Shown here in pieces: positions 61,116 to 64,000 of a stretch of 64,000 nt of DNA. Every line of letters starts with the position of its first letter. The first letter of the stretch is position 1. A model generated the notes under the pieces. That model was not told where the DNA came from and did no database searches. It saw nothing but the letters and a program-made list of their open reading frames with translations. Origin of the DNA: Bacteroidales bacterium (GTDB lineage Bacteria; Bacteroidota; Bacteroidia; Bacteroidales; 4484-276); the NCBI GenBank assembly GCA_035647615.1, contig DASRND010000006.1, forward strand, positions 20,500 through 84,499, written 5' to 3'. Position numbers and translations under genes: made by a program.

Positions 61116-61415
61116 TTATTGTTGCTTGTTTTCGTCCTCTACAAGCTTTTCATCTATTATTTCTTCAGCTTCGTTAATCTTTTTTTCCACCTTTTCTATC
61201 CTTCCTTTCTTGTCCTTCTTTTTTAGTTTGTCAACAAGTTTTCGCAGAAAGGGGACGTATTGTGCTAATAAAAACAAACCGGCAAAGACAAGTACATACC
61301 CCAGCGGGATAAATGGGATCAACATAAAAACCCCGCCAAGCAACAAAATTAGAATGCCGGCCACCAGCCTGATGTATTTTTTATGCTCCGGCTTAATTGA
61401 AATCAACTTTTTCAT
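61116..61415 (-). CDS. Small membrane protein (PGPGW-like)
   Basis: This 99-residue protein has two membrane segments (IRLVAGILILLLGGVFMLIPFIPLGYV in parts, VLVFAGLFLLAQYVPF) that resemble the TM-PGPGW family, with the loop IPFIPLG in place of the usual PGPG motif. The C-terminal third is strongly charged (KKKDKKGRIEKVEKKINEAEE). The function of the family is unknown. It is flanked by a direct repeat pair (61067-61112 and 61491-61538). Confidence 0.75.
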   Translation of the reverse strand: MKKLISIKPEHKKYIRLVAGILILLLGGVFMLIPFIPLGYVLVFAGLFLLAQYVPFLRKLVDKLKKKDKKGRIEKVEKKINEAEEIIDEKLVEDENKQQ

Positions 61416-61490
61416 TGTAAATCTTTGTGTTTTAAATAACTGCTAAAAGTGTTGCTTACTAAAACCATTGTTTACCGAAACTTGTTTATT

Positions 61491-61538
61491 CGCCACAAAG
61501 ATTCCTACACCTGGTATTTTGCAAAATAAAATTTCAAC
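61491..61538. repeat. ACAAAGATTCCTACACCTGG repeat, copy 2
   Basis: See the copy at 61067-61112. This one lies 75-123 bp before the start of the small membrane protein gene. Confidence 0.65.
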
Positions 61539-61685
61539 CTACGCTCAGGTTGGTTTTAGATGCTTTGGTAAACCGTTTAAATCGCAGACTTTGATTGGCT
61601 GCCGCATGGCAAAACCTGCCCACCTTTTGAAAATGAATTATCTTCGCATCTTCTAACTTTATTAATAACAAAACGTATTTCAACA

Positions 61686-63785
61686 ATGAAAAAATTATTC
61701 TTTCTGATGATTGTCCTGGTTTCTGTTGTAATCAGCAGTTGCAATCAGGCTGGCACCGAGCAAAATGCTACAAAGGATGAGGCCGTGATCGACAAGCCGC
61801 AGCTCACCCTCACCAGCAACCGGATGACGCCCGAGGTGCTGTGGTCGTTTGGCCGGCTGAGCGATCCGCAAGTTTCGCCCGATGGCAAAACCATCCTCTA
61901 CGGTGTTTCTTATTACAGTATCGAACAAAACAAAGGCAACCGCGATCTCTATGCTGTAGATGCCGATGGAAGCAACCAACGCCGCATCACCAAAACGGCC
62001 AAAAGCGAATACAATGCGCTGTGGCGTCCGGATGGCAAAAAGATCGGCTTCCTTACCACCGAAAGCGGGTCGATGCAAATGTGGGAGATGAACCCCGACG
62101 GCACCGGCCGCCGTCAAATCAGCGATGTCGATGGCGGCATCAGCGGGTTTAAATATTCGCCCGACCAATCCATGATCGTTTACACCAAAGAAATCCCGGT
62201 GGAGAACAAGTTTAAAGATATCTACGAAGGGCTGCCCAAAGCAACCGGCCGCCTGATCGACGACTTGATGTACCGCCACTGGGATACCTGGACGGATACT
62301 TACAGCCATATTTTCGTGGCCAAATACAACGGCACTGCCCTTAGCGGTCACACCGACATTGTATCAGGCGAGCCCTGGGATTCGCCCATGAAACCGTGGG
62401 GAGGTATGGAGCAGGTCAACTTTTCGCCCGACAATAAATCGATCGTTTACACCAGCAAAAAGCAGGAGGGGAAAGCATATTCCATCTCCACCAATAGCGA
62501 GAATTATATTTATAACATCGAAACCGGCGAAACGCAAAATACCACCGAGGGCATGATGGGCTTCGATATTGCCCCTCAATATTCGCCCGACGGCAACTAC
62601 ATTGCCTGGGAAAGCATGGAGCGCGATGGATTTGAATCGGACCTAAACCGGCTTTTTATTTTAAATATTAATACCGGAGAAAAAATTTATGCTTCCGAAA
62701 ACTTCGATCAGAACGTGGGCAGCCTGCTATGGTCGGCCGACAGCCGGTCGGTGTATTTCGTAAGCGATGTGCAGGGAACTTTCCAGATTTACGAATATAA
62801 TATGGATGCCAAAGAGGTGCGAAAAATTACCGATGGCATGCACGACTATGGCACCATTGCCTGGGCTGGCGATAAGCTGGTGGCTACCAAACAAACCATG
62901 GCGACGCCTACGGAATTGTTTATGGTCGATCCGGTGAGTGGCGCTGAAGAGCAGATCACTTTTACCAACAAAGACTTGCTCGATCAACTGGTGATGGGCA
63001 AAACGGAAGGCAGATGGATGAAAACCCACGATGGCATGGATATGCTCACCTGGGTGATCTACCCGCCTGATTTCGATCCCAACAAAAAATATCCTACGTT
63101 GCTTTATCTCAAAGGTGGACCGCAGGGACCGCTAAGCCAGGATTTCCATTACCGCTGGAATTATCAGATTATGGTTGCTAATGATTACATCATCGTAGCT
63201 CCGAGCCGTCGCGGCGTTTCAGGTTTTGGACAGGAATGGCAGGAGCAGATCAGCACCGATTATCATGGCAAAAGCATGAAGGATTATCTCACTGCTATCG
63301 ATATTATGGCCAAAGAGCCTTTTGTGGATGCTGACAATCTGGGAGCTATCGGCGCCAGCGCGGGAGGATGGGCTGCCTATTATCTGGCCGGAAATCACGA
63401 AGGCCGCTTCAAAGCATTTATCGCCCACGACGGCATCTTCAACGAAGAAGCCCAATATCTGGAGACCGAAGAGATGTGGTTCGAAAACTGGGACAAAGGT
63501 GGCCCCTTCTGGGAAAAGAGCAACAAGATCATCAAAGATGTCTATGAAAATTCTCCGCATAAATTTGTCCAAAATTGGGATACGCCCATTCTTGTGATTC
63601 ATGGCGAGCAGGATTTCCGCGTGGTTTACACACAAGGCATGACAGCCTTCAACGCAGCTATCCTGCGCGATGTGCCGGCCGAGTTTCTCTTCTTCCCCGA
63701 TGAAAATCACTGGGTACTCCAACCACAAAACGGAATCCTGTGGCAGCGCACATTCTTTGCCTGGCTGGATAAATGGTTGAAGTAA
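61686..63785 (+). CDS. S9 family serine peptidase (prolyl oligopeptidase type), lipoprotein
   Basis: This 699-residue peptidase has a lipoprotein signal (FLMIVLVSVVISSC, Cys19). The N-terminal half is a WD40-like beta-propeller (LSDPQVSPDGKTILYGVSYY, NALWRPDGKKIGFL, PQYSPDGNYIAWES). The C-terminal hydrolase has the nucleophile in GASAGGWAAYYLAG, the Asp in HGEQDFRVVY and the His in PDENHWVL. This is the order of S9B/S9C dipeptidyl- or acylaminoacyl-peptidases. As an envelope enzyme it would complement the DPP11-like peptidase in breaking down peptides. The gene returns to the higher GC of the main chromosome. Confidence 0.94.
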   Translation: MKKLFFLMIVLVSVVISSCNQAGTEQNATKDEAVIDKPQLTLTSNRMTPEVLWSFGRLSDPQVSPDGKTILYGVSYYSIEQNKGNRDLYAVDADGSNQRRITKTAKSEYNALWRPDGKKIGFLTTESGSMQMWEMNPDGTGRRQISDVDGGISGFKYSPDQSMIVYTKEIPVENKFKDIYEGLPKATGRLIDDLMYRHWDTWTDTYSHIFVAKYNGTALSGHTDIVSGEPWDSPMKPWGGMEQVNFSPDNKSIVYTSKKQEGKAYSISTNSENYIYNIETGETQNTTEGMMGFDIAPQYSPDGNYIAWESMERDGFESDLNRLFILNINTGEKIYASENFDQNVGSLLWSADSRSVYFVSDVQGTFQIYEYNMDAKEVRKITDGMHDYGTIAWAGDKLVATKQTMATPTELFMVDPVSGAEEQITFTNKDLLDQLVMGKTEGRWMKTHDGMDMLTWVIYPPDFDPNKKYPTLLYLKGGPQGPLSQDFHYRWNYQIMVANDYIIVAPSRRGVSGFGQEWQEQISTDYHGKSMKDYLTAIDIMAKEPFVDADNLGAIGASAGGWAAYYLAGNHEGRFKAFIAHDGIFNEEAQYLETEEMWFENWDKGGPFWEKSNKIIKDVYENSPHKFVQNWDTPILVIHGEQDFRVVYTQGMTAFNAAILRDVPAEFLFFPDENHWVLQPQNGILWQRTFFAWLDKWLK

Positions 63786-64000
63786 TAAAGAGAATATAGA
63801 AAACAGAACACGGATAACACAGATGATACAGATTTGCACTGATCCGTGAAAATCAGTTTAAAAGAAACCGGTTTCTGTCTTTGCGACGGAGGCCGGTTTG
63901 TTTTATTACCAGATGTCTTTTAAAACATAATTTACAGATAATGATTTTTGTTTTCCAAATGCTCGCGCTACCCCTCAATCCCCTAAAGGGGGTCGGGGGG
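63786..64000. other. Window end without a gene
   Basis: The last 215 bp hold degenerate repeat-like sequence. The final 35 bp (CCTCAATCCCCTAAAGGGGG) belong to the CCCCTAAAGGGG type also seen near 28995. No gene seen. Confidence 0.5.

Overview
The window looks like a chromosomal segment of a Bacteroidota bacterium, probably of the Bacteroidales or a relative. Signs of this are two proteins with a C-terminal type IX secretion (T9SS) sorting domain, an S46 dipeptidyl-peptidase, a CarboxypepD-plug TonB receptor, LytS/LytTR regulation, DUF4301, an LptD-like assembly protein next to an amidase, an MCE protein and RidA, and several promoters of the Bacteroidota type (TTG, about 20 bp, TAnnTTTG). I see no rRNA, tRNA, CRISPR array, transposase, integrase or phage gene.

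Layout. 0.2-6.1 kb (minus): leucine-catabolism genes, the two methylcrotonyl-CoA carboxylase subunits and a methylglutaconyl-CoA hydratase-type crotonase, with a secreted DUF1028 protein between them. 6.3-8.5 kb: DUF4301 protein and ribosome recycling factor. 8.7-13.3 kb: a TetR-TolC-HlyD-ABC-ABC efflux operon that lacks the expected permease genes. 13.5-20 kb: lipoprotein, secreted GATase-fold protein, DnaB helicase, serine hydrolase, patatin. 20.5-28.8 kb: nucleoside transporter with an extra N-terminal domain, bifunctional nuclease, MCE protein, cell-wall amidase, LptD-like protein, RidA. 29.2-34.1 kb: a DPP11-like S46 peptidase, nitronate monooxygenase-like enzyme, ABC-F protein. 34.4-45.7 kb: orphan antitoxin with a decayed toxin, DEAD-box helicase, small envelope proteins, PlsC, GNAT-nitrilase fusion, methyltransferase, outer-membrane barrel, secreted endonuclease/exonuclease/phosphatase protein. 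46-51.3 kb: TonB receptor, TPR-like protein and LytS/LytTR pair, bracketed by direct repeats that each carry the 3' end of the protein-L-isoaspartate methyltransferase gene. 51.5-55.9 kb: that methyltransferase, an oxidoreductase, a lipoprotein and a polyprenyl-phosphate sugar transferase. 56.1-61.5 kb: a visibly AT-richer stretch with enolase, a small membrane protein, a T9SS-exported Asp-box repeat protein, a Fic gene relic and a small membrane protein, linked by shared intergenic repeats and twin terminators. 61.7-63.8 kb: S9 prolyl oligopeptidase-type lipoprotein.

Most genes are housekeeping or envelope functions. The unusual content is mainly between genes: REP-like palindromes, a nested 173-bp inverted repeat, a MITE-like direct-repeat pair around the TonB-LytSR module, a repeated leader in the AT-rich stretch, and two toxin-type gene relics. 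I found no clear new defence or mobile system; the best candidates for new biology are the repeat-bracketed TonB-LytSR module, the shared-leader AT-rich island and the permease-less twin-ATPase operon.
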